Of a stretch of 64,000 bases of DNA, positions 7,874 through 16,243 are shown one piece after another. The stretch spans positions 1 through 64,000 of the forward strand of contig SIAR01000004.1 in assembly GCA_009691705.1 (NCBI GenBank), read 5' to 3'. Made by a program: the position numbers and the translations under genes. The first letter of the stretch is position 1; each line of letters starts with the position of its first letter. The notes under the pieces are model-generated. The model ran no database searches, was not told where the DNA came from, and saw only the letters and a program-made list of their open reading frames with translations. This stretch comes from Phycisphaerales bacterium. Lineage in GTDB: Bacteria > Planctomycetota > Phycisphaerae > Phycisphaerales > SM1A02.

Positions 7874-7918
7874 GGATGGCTCGAGTCAGCGATCGTAATC
7901 ACCCTAAACGGCACGCGG

Positions 7919-8053
7919 GTGACAGATTTTCGGAGTTCGCAGAAGCGCTTGTGCTCACAGGTGCGCCAGCAGATCAAACTCGTTGGAGCAGTCTGGGGAG
8001 TACATGTTCTGGCAGTGACACTGCTGATTCTCTGCCTCTGGCTCTGGGGATAG
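7919..8053 (+). CDS. Possible small single-pass membrane protein
   Basis: The 3' end of the 175-codon ORF 7526..8053 reads as 44 residues from a GTG at 7919: a basic start (FRSSQKRLCSQVRQQIK) and one strong hydrophobic helix (LVGAVWGVHVLAVTLLILCLWLWG) at the very end. The 5' part of the long ORF is antisense to the DUF3817 gene and does not look coding. It lies 59 bp upstream of the AmpG-like start. No clear ribosome site is seen, so this call is weak. Confidence 0.3.
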   Translation: MTDFRSSQKRLCSQVRQQIKLVGAVWGVHVLAVTLLILCLWLWG

Positions 8054-8111
8054 TTGAATCTCACGTTGGGCGGCGGCGAACCGCGCAGTGCCACTTCTGT
8101 ACCCTCGCAGC

Positions 8112-9479
8112 ATGGTCACGGATCGACCGTCGCTAGCACAGCTCTACGGAAATCGCACGATGCTGGTGCTCGCGGCGTTGGGGTTCTCGGGTGGCATCCC
8201 AAATCTTTTCGCAACAAGCATCGTCCCGGCGTGGGCGACGATGCAACATTGGGGACTCGAACTCATCGGGTTTCTCGCCCTCTTTCAGTTGCCATATGCG
8301 CTGAAGTTCTTGTGGGCGCCGCTGGTGGACCGCGTTGAGATTCCGTACCTCTCGCGACTGGGACAGCGGCGGAGTTGGATTCTCGCGGCACAGATTGCGG
8401 GGCTTGCACTCATCGCTGCCGCTGCGCTGGTTGGACCACGCGCCGACGAGACCACGAATCATTTGCACAACTTGCAGTTCATGGCGCTTCTCTGCGGCGT
8501 TGTTTTCTTCAGCGCCAGCCAAGACATCGTGGCTGATGCCTATCGAGTCGAAGTGTTGACGCGCAATCAACTCGGGGCGGGTGCGAGTGTTTTCGTTAGC
8601 GGTTACCGCATTGGATACATCGTCGTGGGGGCCGGAGTGCTCGCCGCCGCAGATTCCATCGGATGGTCGACGGCGGTCCTCTGCCTCTGCGCACTTGGAG
8701 TGGTTGGAATCTTTGCAACACTCTGGGCAGCCGAACCAGAGTCCCGCGGCATTCCAGAGCCTGGATTTCGCGGCGCAGTCATCGCACCTTTTGCCACACT
8801 CTCAGAACACTGGGGAACTCGGCTCATTGCGCTGGTTGCATTCGCACTGCTCTTTCGATTGCCAGATCAACTCGCCAATGCGATGACTGCACCACTGTTG
8901 CTCAAGGGTCTCGGATACACACCCGCTGAACTCGGATGGGTGCGACAGGGTTTCGGATTCACACTCACGATCGCCGGGGCACTCACGGGTGGATGGTTGA
9001 TTGCCCGCATCTCACTGGTGCGCTGCCTGCTCGTGTTTGGCGCCCTGCAAGCAATCAGCAATGGCGGATTCTTGCTGCTCGCACTGGCGTTTGGGGCAAC
9101 GACTGCGACCGCGATTGCGACCGCGCCCGCGATTGCGCCCGCGATTGCGCCCGCGATGGGTGCACCGGTGTGGGCACTACTTCCTGTGATTGCAGTTGAA
9201 AACTTCGCGGGCGGATTGGTAACCGCTGGATTCGTTGCATTCCTGATGTCGGTGTGCCAACCGCGCCACGTTGCAACGCAGTACGCACTGCTCACGTCAC
9301 TCATGGCCGCGAGCGGCGCACTCGCGGGATCATTGAGCGGAGTGCTCGCCAAACAGGTCGACTATCCAGTGTTCTTCTTGATCACGATCGCCGCAGGAAT
9401 ACCTGGGCTGATATTGATCGCGTGGATGCGACCAGCGGCGCGCGTTACCGCCACGCAGGAGAGTCAATCCCCCTCTTAG
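8112..9479 (+). CDS. MFS permease of the AmpG family
   Basis: About 455 residues and 12 predicted membrane spans. The N-terminal signature fits AmpG: LGFSGGIPNLFATSIVPAW, then LELIGFLALFQLPYALKFLWAPLVDR with the family FLWAP-DR motif, and SASQDIVADAYRVE in span 4. AmpG carries anhydro-muropeptides from the periplasm to the cytosol in cell-wall recycling; other members are acetyl-CoA or nucleotide-sugar carriers, so the cargo is not certain. An AIAPAIAPA run (coded by a short GCGATTGCGCCC repeat at about 9110-9160) lies in a loop. The ATG at 8112 is chosen over 8088 because the family begins near RPSLAQLYG. Confidence 0.88.
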   Translation: MVTDRPSLAQLYGNRTMLVLAALGFSGGIPNLFATSIVPAWATMQHWGLELIGFLALFQLPYALKFLWAPLVDRVEIPYLSRLGQRRSWILAAQIAGLALIAAAALVGPRADETTNHLHNLQFMALLCGVVFFSASQDIVADAYRVEVLTRNQLGAGASVFVSGYRIGYIVVGAGVLAAADSIGWSTAVLCLCALGVVGIFATLWAAEPESRGIPEPGFRGAVIAPFATLSEHWGTRLIALVAFALLFRLPDQLANAMTAPLLLKGLGYTPAELGWVRQGFGFTLTIAGALTGGWLIARISLVRCLLVFGALQAISNGGFLLLALAFGATTATAIATAPAIAPAIAPAMGAPVWALLPVIAVENFAGGLVTAGFVAFLMSVCQPRHVATQYALLTSLMAASGALAGSLSGVLAKQVDYPVFFLITIAAGIPGLILIAWMRPAARVTATQESQSPS

Positions 9480-9664
9480 AAGCCCATTGCTCGAGCGAGC
9501 AAGATGCCAACAAAGAGGCTGAATGCAGCGAAGATAACCCGTTGAAATGTGTCTGGACCCTGAACATTTTTCATTGCAAGAACACCATCGAATCTGATGC
9601 GGCATCGGTCAAGTGAGAGATGCGACTTTTTGCCAATTCTGAGCACTCATGCGACAATCGTTCG

Positions 9665-10231
9665 ATGATCAATGAGCCATGCCCCACAACATTGGCGCAC
9701 GCAATTCGCGCGAGCTCCCCGCTTCTTCTGCGCTTTCTCGCTGGTTTTGACGAATCGAACCGGACTGTCCAGACGGTCGCTTGCCCCAACCATCCCGTGT
9801 GGATTCTCGGTCACTGTGCATTCACCATGTCGCGACTGGCGCACCTCCTCGGCGGCCCTGCCCCTTCGAGTGACGACTTCGACGACCTCGAGAGAGCCGA
9901 TGGGTCTGACACGGCGCGGCGCGATCCAACATGTTTTCTAGTCAGCCACATCGCCAAAGACTCCACACCGACGAGCCTTGCGAACCGTTATCCATCGCTC
10001 GCCCGAAGTTGTGAGATCTTCAGCGCTGCGATTGAAAGTCTCGCCGGCACGATTGAATGCCAGAGTTCGGCGCGACTGACTGAATCTGTTGATTGGAACG
10101 GTGCGGCAATTCGCGCCGACACGCTCATTGTTCGCGTCTGCTTTCACAACGGGATGCATGCCGGTCAATTGACCGATTTGCGCCGCGGACTTGGCTTCGC
10201 AGCGGTGCTTCCTGCCGCGAAGAAGCAGTGA
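9665..10231 (+). CDS. DinB-like four-helix protein
   Basis: A 188-residue protein that fits the DinB/YfiT-like metal-binding superfamily. It has an N-terminal helix (TTLAHAIRASSPLLLRFLAGFDE), the conserved PVWILGHCAFTMSRLAHLLGG with the first His, and near the end FHNGMHAGQLTDLRR with the His pair H-x-x-x-H. Those three His usually bind a divalent metal. Members include thiol transferases (bacillithiol and mycothiol) and uncharacterised stress proteins. The ATG at 9665 is chosen, since the part from 9620 has no family match. The operon for citrate metabolism starts 30 bp later, but a shared role is not shown. Confidence 0.78.
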   Translation: MINEPCPTTLAHAIRASSPLLLRFLAGFDESNRTVQTVACPNHPVWILGHCAFTMSRLAHLLGGPAPSSDDFDDLERADGSDTARRDPTCFLVSHIAKDSTPTSLANRYPSLARSCEIFSAAIESLAGTIECQSSARLTESVDWNGAAIRADTLIVRVCFHNGMHAGQLTDLRRGLGFAAVLPAAKKQ

Positions 10232-10261
10232 GAACACCCTGCTATCCTGCAAAACTGACCC

Positions 10262-11845
10262 ATGGCACGACTGCACGAATATCAAGGAAAAGAGATACTC
10301 GCGGCCCATTCGTTTCTCATTCCACGCGGACGAGCGGTGCGTACTGCCGATCAAGCCGCGGATGCCGCCCTCGAACTTGGCTGTGCAAGTGGTCGAGAAG
10401 TTGTCATCAAGATTCAGGCATGGATGACTGGCCGCGCCGCCATCGGCGGAGTTGCATTTGCCGCGACGCCCACTGAAGCGCGAACACACGCCGAGCGCAT
10501 GCTCGGCATGACCGTTGGACAGTTTCCTGTTGAGGCGGTGCTGGTCGAAGAGAAGGTCGCCATCGCGCGCGAGTTCTTCGTTTCTTTCGCAATCGATGAT
10601 GCGGCGCGGGCACCCGTCATTATTTTTGCAGCGGGCGGCGGAAGCGGCATTGAGGAACGCGCGGCGTCGACCCGGCGCATTGTTTGCGACGTCATGAACG
10701 GACCCGATGCGGCAGCCCTCGCCGAAGCGGTGAATTCATGCGGGCTTTCGAACCCTCAGGCCGCTGGACTCGCCGAGTGTTTGCGCAATTTGTTTGCAGC
10801 CGCCCGCGCGGTCGAGGCTCGCTCACTCGAGATCAATCCGTTGGCGCTGACGACCGATGGCACCTTTGTCGCCGCAGATTGTCGCATCACCATCGACGAC
10901 TACGCGGTCGTGCGCCATCCCGAACTGGGCATAGAAATCGCCCGCGAGTTTGACCATCCTCCAACTGAACTTGAGCGGGTGGCGTACGCGATCGAGCAGA
11001 GTGATCACCGCGGAACCTTCTACTTCGCGCAGTTGGCAACGGTCGCGGCGCAAGAGACCAACGGACTCGTCGGCTTTCACGGAGCCGGCGGAGGCGGGTC
11101 GATGATGTCGATGGACGCAATCGTCACCGCAGGATTCACGATCGCGAACTTCACGGACACGAGTGGCAATCCATCTGCAGCAAAGGTCTACCGCGCGAGT
11201 CGAATCATCCTCGCGCAACCCAACCTGATTGGCTACTTCGGATCGGGTTCAGGCGTCGCGAGTCAAGAGCAGTATTGGTCTGCGTACGGACTTGCAAAGG
11301 CGTTCTACGAACTTGACCTCGACATTCCAGCGGTCATTCGCCTCGGCGGCAACACCGAAGATCGCGCAGTCGAGATCCTCGCCAGAATGTCGAAATTGCT
11401 GCGCGCACCGGTCGAGGGATATCGAAAGACCGACTCTCCCGCCAAGATTGCCGCACGATTCGCGGCACTTGTAAAGGATGCGCACGGAACACTCTGGACC
11501 CCGCGAATGGCGCGCGTGCCAGCATTTGTGGGCGACGCGCGCGCGACATCGTTCGCGGTGAAGAGTGGACGCGTCTGGATCGACACCGCCCGCTGGCCGC
11601 AGATTCGCGCCGCTGTCGTAGAGCATTCGGGCGGATTGATCATCGACCGCGCTGGTGCGCCAGCGATTGCTGGAACTAGCGAAGAGTTCGCCGCCAAAGA
11701 TTCTGAACTGCTCGCCTGCGATGTTGAGTGCACGCTTGCTGGCGTCGAAGGCTTCTATCTCGAACTTGACATTCCCGGATTGAGCGCGTTGGTCGCGCCG
11801 CGGGCGACTGCGACTCAACCTGCTCTGGCGGGAGGTGGGCGCTAA
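10262..11845 (+). CDS. ATP-citrate lyase beta-like subunit (succinyl-CoA-synthetase beta fold)
   Basis: A 527-residue protein. Residues 1-230 form an ATP-grasp fold starting MARLHEYQGKEIL, as in SucC and AclB, with the metal-site motif LEINPLAL. Residues about 265-400 are the CoA-ligase flavodoxin-like domain: FHGAGGGGSMMSMDA, then NFTDTSGNPSAAKVYRASRI and IPAVIRLGGNTEDRA. The last 120 residues are an extra tail not found in SucC (about 390 residues). With the next gene it should form ATP-citrate lyase or citryl-CoA synthetase. It overlaps the next start by one base (TAATG). A plain succinyl-CoA synthetase role is less likely because of the partner's lyase domain. Confidence 0.8.
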   Translation: MARLHEYQGKEILAAHSFLIPRGRAVRTADQAADAALELGCASGREVVIKIQAWMTGRAAIGGVAFAATPTEARTHAERMLGMTVGQFPVEAVLVEEKVAIAREFFVSFAIDDAARAPVIIFAAGGGSGIEERAASTRRIVCDVMNGPDAAALAEAVNSCGLSNPQAAGLAECLRNLFAAARAVEARSLEINPLALTTDGTFVAADCRITIDDYAVVRHPELGIEIAREFDHPPTELERVAYAIEQSDHRGTFYFAQLATVAAQETNGLVGFHGAGGGGSMMSMDAIVTAGFTIANFTDTSGNPSAAKVYRASRIILAQPNLIGYFGSGSGVASQEQYWSAYGLAKAFYELDLDIPAVIRLGGNTEDRAVEILARMSKLLRAPVEGYRKTDSPAKIAARFAALVKDAHGTLWTPRMARVPAFVGDARATSFAVKSGRVWIDTARWPQIRAAVVEHSGGLIIDRAGAPAIAGTSEEFAAKDSELLACDVECTLAGVEGFYLELDIPGLSALVAPRATATQPALAGGGR

Positions 11846-13551
11846 TGGCGATTCTCATCGACGAAACAAAGCGGGTGCTCGTGCAAGGAATCACCGGGCG
11901 CGAGGGCCAAGCGCGCACCAGATTGATGCGGGAGTATGGCACCAACGTTGTCGGCGGGGTTACTCCCGGTAAGGGCGGTCAATCGGTGATGGGTGTTCCA
12001 GTCTTCAATACGCCACGCGAAGCGGCTGAAGCGCTTGGACCGATCGACATCAGCGTGCTCTTTGTTCCTGCCGCAGGCGTAAAGGATGCCGCAATCGCAG
12101 CGTTCGACGCGGGAGTCAAACTCACCGTGCTCGTTCCCGATCGCGTTCCAGTGTGGGATGCGATGAACATCGCAGCGGCAGCGCGCGCGAATGGCGCCAA
12201 GTTTCTGGGTCCAAACACGCTTGGAGTGCTCAGCCCAGGGCGCGGTGTTGTTGGAATGATTGGTGGTCGCGCTGAGAGTGCGCGCCAATGGTTCAAGCCC
12301 GGAGTGCCCGCCGGAGTTGGCATCATCAGTCGTTCTGGTGGTATGGCATCAAGCACGGGCTACTACCTCGGTCAAGCTGGGGTACGCATCTCAACGATCG
12401 CCCACATCGGGGGAGATGCGGTGCTTGGCATTCGCATCCCTGAAGCAGCGCTCATGTTCGAAGCTGATCCGCAGACCGAAGCGATTGTGATCTTTGGCGA
12501 GATTGGATCGACACAAGAAGAAGAACTCGCAGGATTGATTCGCGATCGCAAGGTCACCAAGCCCGTCATCGCCTACATCGGTGGCAAGGCTGCGCGCGAA
12601 GGCACGCGCTTCAGCCACGCGGGGGCGATCATTGAAGGTGGCCGCGGCACGCACGCGGGAAAGGTCACCGCTCTGCGCGACGCAGGGGCGACCGTCGTTG
12701 ACGCATTCGGCGAATTGCCAGGAGCGGTGGTCGATATTCTCCGCAACAACAAGGGAAAGAGCCTCATGAGTGAGAGTGAAAAGAATGCTGTTTGGCACAC
12801 CGCAGTCACGCAAATCGAACCCAACCGAGTCGCCGTGCGCGGCTACGACATCGCCGACCTAATTGGCAAGGCCTCGTTCGGTTCGGCGGTGCACTTGATC
12901 CTCACAGGGTCACTGCCATCGGCCGCGATTGGAAGATTGATGGACGGCATCCTCGTCGCTTCGATCGATCATGGCGCGACTCCACCGAGTGCGCTTGCGG
13001 CGCGCACCGTCGCATCAACTGGAGCGTCGCTCAGTTCAGCCGTCGCTGCGGGAATCATGTCGATCAATCGCCACCACGGCGGCGCGATCGAAGATTGCGC
13101 GCGGCAATTGAAAGCGATTGCCGATCGTGCCGCAAAGAGCAACATCGCGATGGGAGAGGCGGCCACACAACATCTTGCCGCGATGAAAGAAGCTGGCGAA
13201 CGGATGCCCGGGTTCGGCCATCGCTATCACACCAACGACCCGCGCACATCGCGACTTTTCGCGCTGGCGCTCGAAGCAGGGGTCGATGGATCGCACATGA
13301 AGGCAGCGCGGGCAGTTGAAGAGTGCTTTGCCGTAGCGAAGAAGCCGCTGCCAATGAATGTTGATGGAGCCATCGGAGCAATTCTGGCAGATATCGGCTT
13401 GAATCCAGTGGTTTTCAACGGCATATTCATGATCGCTCGCACCCCTGGTCTCGTCGCGCATGTGGTCGAAGAGCAGTCGCGCGAGAAACCGATGCGACGC
13501 ATCGATCCTGTGAATCACGGTTACGACGGACCACCACCTCGAACACTTTGA
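11845..13551 (+). CDS. ATP-citrate lyase alpha-like subunit with citryl-CoA lyase domain
   Basis: A 568-residue fusion. Residues 1-305 are a succinyl-CoA-synthetase alpha fold: VLVQGITGREGQARTRLM (CoA-binding start), ISRSGGMASSTGY, and the active-site phosphohistidine in FSHAGAIIEGGRGT. Residues about 315-560 are a citrate-synthase-like lyase domain, with PGFGHRYHTNDPR and the closing PMNVDGAIGAILADIG and GHVVEEQ-type end (VAHVVEEQSREKPMRRIDP). This is the layout of AclA of green sulfur bacteria and of the C-terminal half of animal ACLY. The pair would cleave citrate with ATP and CoA to oxaloacetate and acetyl-CoA, or run in reverse. Confidence 0.85.
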   Translation: MAILIDETKRVLVQGITGREGQARTRLMREYGTNVVGGVTPGKGGQSVMGVPVFNTPREAAEALGPIDISVLFVPAAGVKDAAIAAFDAGVKLTVLVPDRVPVWDAMNIAAAARANGAKFLGPNTLGVLSPGRGVVGMIGGRAESARQWFKPGVPAGVGIISRSGGMASSTGYYLGQAGVRISTIAHIGGDAVLGIRIPEAALMFEADPQTEAIVIFGEIGSTQEEELAGLIRDRKVTKPVIAYIGGKAAREGTRFSHAGAIIEGGRGTHAGKVTALRDAGATVVDAFGELPGAVVDILRNNKGKSLMSESEKNAVWHTAVTQIEPNRVAVRGYDIADLIGKASFGSAVHLILTGSLPSAAIGRLMDGILVASIDHGATPPSALAARTVASTGASLSSAVAAGIMSINRHHGGAIEDCARQLKAIADRAAKSNIAMGEAATQHLAAMKEAGERMPGFGHRYHTNDPRTSRLFALALEAGVDGSHMKAARAVEECFAVAKKPLPMNVDGAIGAILADIGLNPVVFNGIFMIARTPGLVAHVVEEQSREKPMRRIDPVNHGYDGPPPRTL

Positions 13552-13556
13552 CAACC

Positions 13557-14168
13557 ATGGCCACCATGACCACTCCAACACACACAACCTACGGCGTCGC
13601 GCAGATTGCTGAACTCTTCCCAAGTCTGCTCAACATTCAAGATGCAACACTGCGCGAGCGCGTTGCTGCGGTTTGGAACGAGGCGATCCACGTCGGCTGC
13701 GGCGGCAAGGGATGGACCTTCGCCGAGTTGCGTGCGGTGAAGTTCACCCTGCTCGCCGGTGACATCGACATGACTTTCATCGATCACTTGAACTCGTGCG
13801 CCAAGCAGTGCATCGCGATCGCCGATGTACTCGAGAGTTCGTTCAGTTGCGACATTCCGATTCACCGCGACCACCTCCTCGCCGGAGCACTGCTCGCAGA
13901 CTGCGGAAAACCCCTTGAATTCGACAAAGATTCAAGCGGCAAGGTGATTCAAGGAACCTTTGGTCAGCAGGTGCGCCATCCATTCACTGGTGTGGCACTC
14001 GCCTACAAGCACGGACTTCCTGGCGAGGTGATGCACATCATCGCGACTCACAGTCACGAGGGCGACAAGATGGAACGCTCGATCGAATCGATCATCTTTC
14101 ACCACGCAGACTTTGTCGACTTCGATATCGCAAAGTTTCTTGGCAAGCGCGCGTCAAAGAAGTCCTAA
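13557..14168 (+). CDS. HD-domain-like protein with altered HD motif
   Basis: A 203-residue protein inside the citrate operon. The helical pattern resembles HD phosphohydrolases: FIDHLNSCAKQCIAIADVL, then HRDHLLAGALLADCGKPLEF where most members have LLHDIGK, then RHPFTGVALAYKHGLPGEVMHIIATHSHEGD and IIFHHADFVDFD. The His of the HD pair is Ala, but the Asp and many other His are kept. It may be a changed hydrolase or a regulator; the true activity is unknown. Start is the ATG at 13557, six bases after the stop of the lyase gene; 13566 is also possible. The next gene starts 14 bp after its end. Confidence 0.7.
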   Translation: MATMTTPTHTTYGVAQIAELFPSLLNIQDATLRERVAAVWNEAIHVGCGGKGWTFAELRAVKFTLLAGDIDMTFIDHLNSCAKQCIAIADVLESSFSCDIPIHRDHLLAGALLADCGKPLEFDKDSSGKVIQGTFGQQVRHPFTGVALAYKHGLPGEVMHIIATHSHEGDKMERSIESIIFHHADFVDFDIAKFLGKRASKKS

Positions 14169-14182
14169 CCCAAAGGCGCAGT

Positions 14183-16165
14183 ATGGCTCTCACACTCGTC
14201 GAAAAGATCGCATCGCGTCACGCCGATGGTCTCGCCCCTGGCACGATCGTTCACGCTGGCGACTTCATCTCGATTCGTCCCCGCCACGTGATGACACACG
14301 ACAACACTGGCGCGGTCATCCCAAAGTTCAAACAGATCGGCGCAACGCGCATTGCCGACCCCGCGCAACCCGTTTTCGCAATCGACCACGACATTCAGAA
14401 CCTCACACCTGAAAACCTAGGCAAATACGCCAAGATTCAGGCGTTCGCACGTGAACAAGGCGTCGACTATTACCCGCCTGGCACTGGCATCTCGCATCAA
14501 GTGATGGTCGAACAGGGTTACGTTGTTCCAGGGGCGCTCGTAGTGGGAAGTGATTCGCATTCGAATTTGTATGGGGCGGTGGCGGCGCTTGGAACTCCGG
14601 TCGTTCGCACCGATGCCGCGAGCATTTGGGCGACTGGTGTGACATGGTGGCAAGTACCCGCCGTCGCGAGAGTCGTGTTACGTGGTCGATTGGCCGCGGG
14701 TGTCACTGGCAAAGATGTGATCATTGCACTCTGCGGCGCTTTCAACAATGACGAGGTGCTCAACCACGCCGTGGAGTTTGTCGGCGACGGAGTTGCGGCG
14801 CTCTCGATGGATGCCCGCATGACCATCTCGAACATGACGACTGAATGGGGAGCGCTCGCGGGGCTCTTTCCATTCGACGCAGTCACGGTTGATTATCTCA
14901 ACTCGCGGCTGGCTCCTCTCGCAAGCGATCGACGACCTGGCACACGCGGCGCGCAATCACGTTCGGGCTATTGTGAGACAGACATAGCCGGCTGGTGGGC
15001 GAACCGCGCCAATCTCAATGCCGACTCAGACGCGCAATACGCGATCGACCTCGAACTCGATCTTGCGACCGTAATCCCGCATGTTTCTGGACCAAACGAG
15101 GTCAAAACGATGGTTGCCCTTCCCACGATCGAGGCGAAACGCATCGCAATCCAGAAGGCGTATCTGCTTTCGTGCGTGAATGCGCGCGTCGAAGATTTGC
15201 ACGACGCGGCGGCAGTCGTGCGATTGAAGGGTGCGCGGGTTGCCGCTGGAGTCGAGTTCTATCTCGCTGCCGCGAGCGCTGAGGTGCAAGCAAGCGCAGA
15301 GGCGAGTGGCGATTGGAAGACGCTCGTCGATGCCGGCGCAATTGCCCTTCCTCCGGGCTGCGGAACTTGCATCGGGCTCGGACGCGGACTCGTAGGCAAG
15401 GGCGAAACAGCTATCAGCGCGACCAATAGAAACTTCAAAGGACGCATGGGTGACGCAGATTCACAGGTCTATCTCGCCTCTCCGGCAGTCGTCGCCGCCA
15501 GCGCACTCGCTGGATTCATCTGCGCCCCCCAGTCCTTCGCGCCGCGCGCAGTGGGCACAGCGATTCGCCGTGCCTCGGCAGCCGCACGCAGCACCGCGGC
15601 AACAGTCGAAATCATCCCTGGGTTTCCATCGCGCGTGCAGGCGCGCGCGCTCTTTCTGGACAAAGACAATCTCAACACCGATGGCATCTACGCTGGCAAG
15701 CACACCTACCGCGACGATCTCACCGCAGAGCAAATGGCAGCGGTGACATTCGAGAACTTCGACCCATTGTTCAACACGATTTATCAACTGGGCGACATCC
15801 TCGTCGGCGGACTCAACTTTGGCACTGGATCGAGCCGTGAACAAGCTGCAACCGCGCTGAAATTCAAGGGAGTTCCATGCGTGATCGCGAGCAGTTTTTC
15901 TGAAACCTACAAGCGAAATGCCTTCAACAACGGATTTGTTGTCTTCGAGTGCCCGGCGTTGGTGACCCATCTGCGCAACACTCTGGCGAATCGCACTGCG
16001 ACCACCGTCACTCCAATCATCTCGATCGACTACGGCACCTCAACGCTCACGATCGATTCGCAGGCGTTCGCATTTTCACCGCTCAGCCCCGCCGCGCAAG
16101 AGCTGATTGTGGCAGGCGGCGCAGAAAATCTCGTTGCCAAACGACTGCGCGCGAGCCAAGCGTAG
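14183..16165 (+). CDS. Aconitase-family hydratase, fused LeuC/LeuD type
   Basis: A 660-residue [4Fe-4S] hydro-lyase. The large domain shows THDNTGAVIPKF, VVGSDSHSNLYGAVAALG and the three cluster cysteines: one in LLSCVNARVED and two in PPGCGTCIGLGRG. TNRNFKGRMG follows. The swivel domain (about residue 490 on) has the substrate loop NFGTGSSREQAA. The single-chain LeuC-LeuD layout of about 650 residues is found in homoaconitases and in one group of bacterial aconitases. In this operon the citrate-isocitrate reaction is the natural guess; homoaconitate or 2-methylcitrate are alternatives. It begins with ATG at 14183. Confidence 0.85.
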   Translation: MALTLVEKIASRHADGLAPGTIVHAGDFISIRPRHVMTHDNTGAVIPKFKQIGATRIADPAQPVFAIDHDIQNLTPENLGKYAKIQAFAREQGVDYYPPGTGISHQVMVEQGYVVPGALVVGSDSHSNLYGAVAALGTPVVRTDAASIWATGVTWWQVPAVARVVLRGRLAAGVTGKDVIIALCGAFNNDEVLNHAVEFVGDGVAALSMDARMTISNMTTEWGALAGLFPFDAVTVDYLNSRLAPLASDRRPGTRGAQSRSGYCETDIAGWWANRANLNADSDAQYAIDLELDLATVIPHVSGPNEVKTMVALPTIEAKRIAIQKAYLLSCVNARVEDLHDAAAVVRLKGARVAAGVEFYLAAASAEVQASAEASGDWKTLVDAGAIALPPGCGTCIGLGRGLVGKGETAISATNRNFKGRMGDADSQVYLASPAVVAASALAGFICAPQSFAPRAVGTAIRRASAAARSTAATVEIIPGFPSRVQARALFLDKDNLNTDGIYAGKHTYRDDLTAEQMAAVTFENFDPLFNTIYQLGDILVGGLNFGTGSSREQAATALKFKGVPCVIASSFSETYKRNAFNNGFVVFECPALVTHLRNTLANRTATTVTPIISIDYGTSTLTIDSQAFAFSPLSPAAQELIVAGGAENLVAKRLRASQA

Positions 16166-16243
16166 ATCCCCTAAGTCGGCTGTGGAGTCGCTATCATTCC
16201 CGACCCACTCGATCATCATTACTCAACTCGAAGAAAGTCACGA

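Noticed and set aside
7526-7918. 5' part of the 175-codon ORF
   Set aside because: It is antisense to the DUF3817 gene, which has family motifs; only the 3' end was kept as a weak candidate.
10262-13551. Plain succinyl-CoA synthetase (sucCD)
   Set aside because: The alpha-like protein carries a citrate-synthase-like lyase domain of about 250 residues, and the beta-like one has a long extra tail; sucCD have neither.
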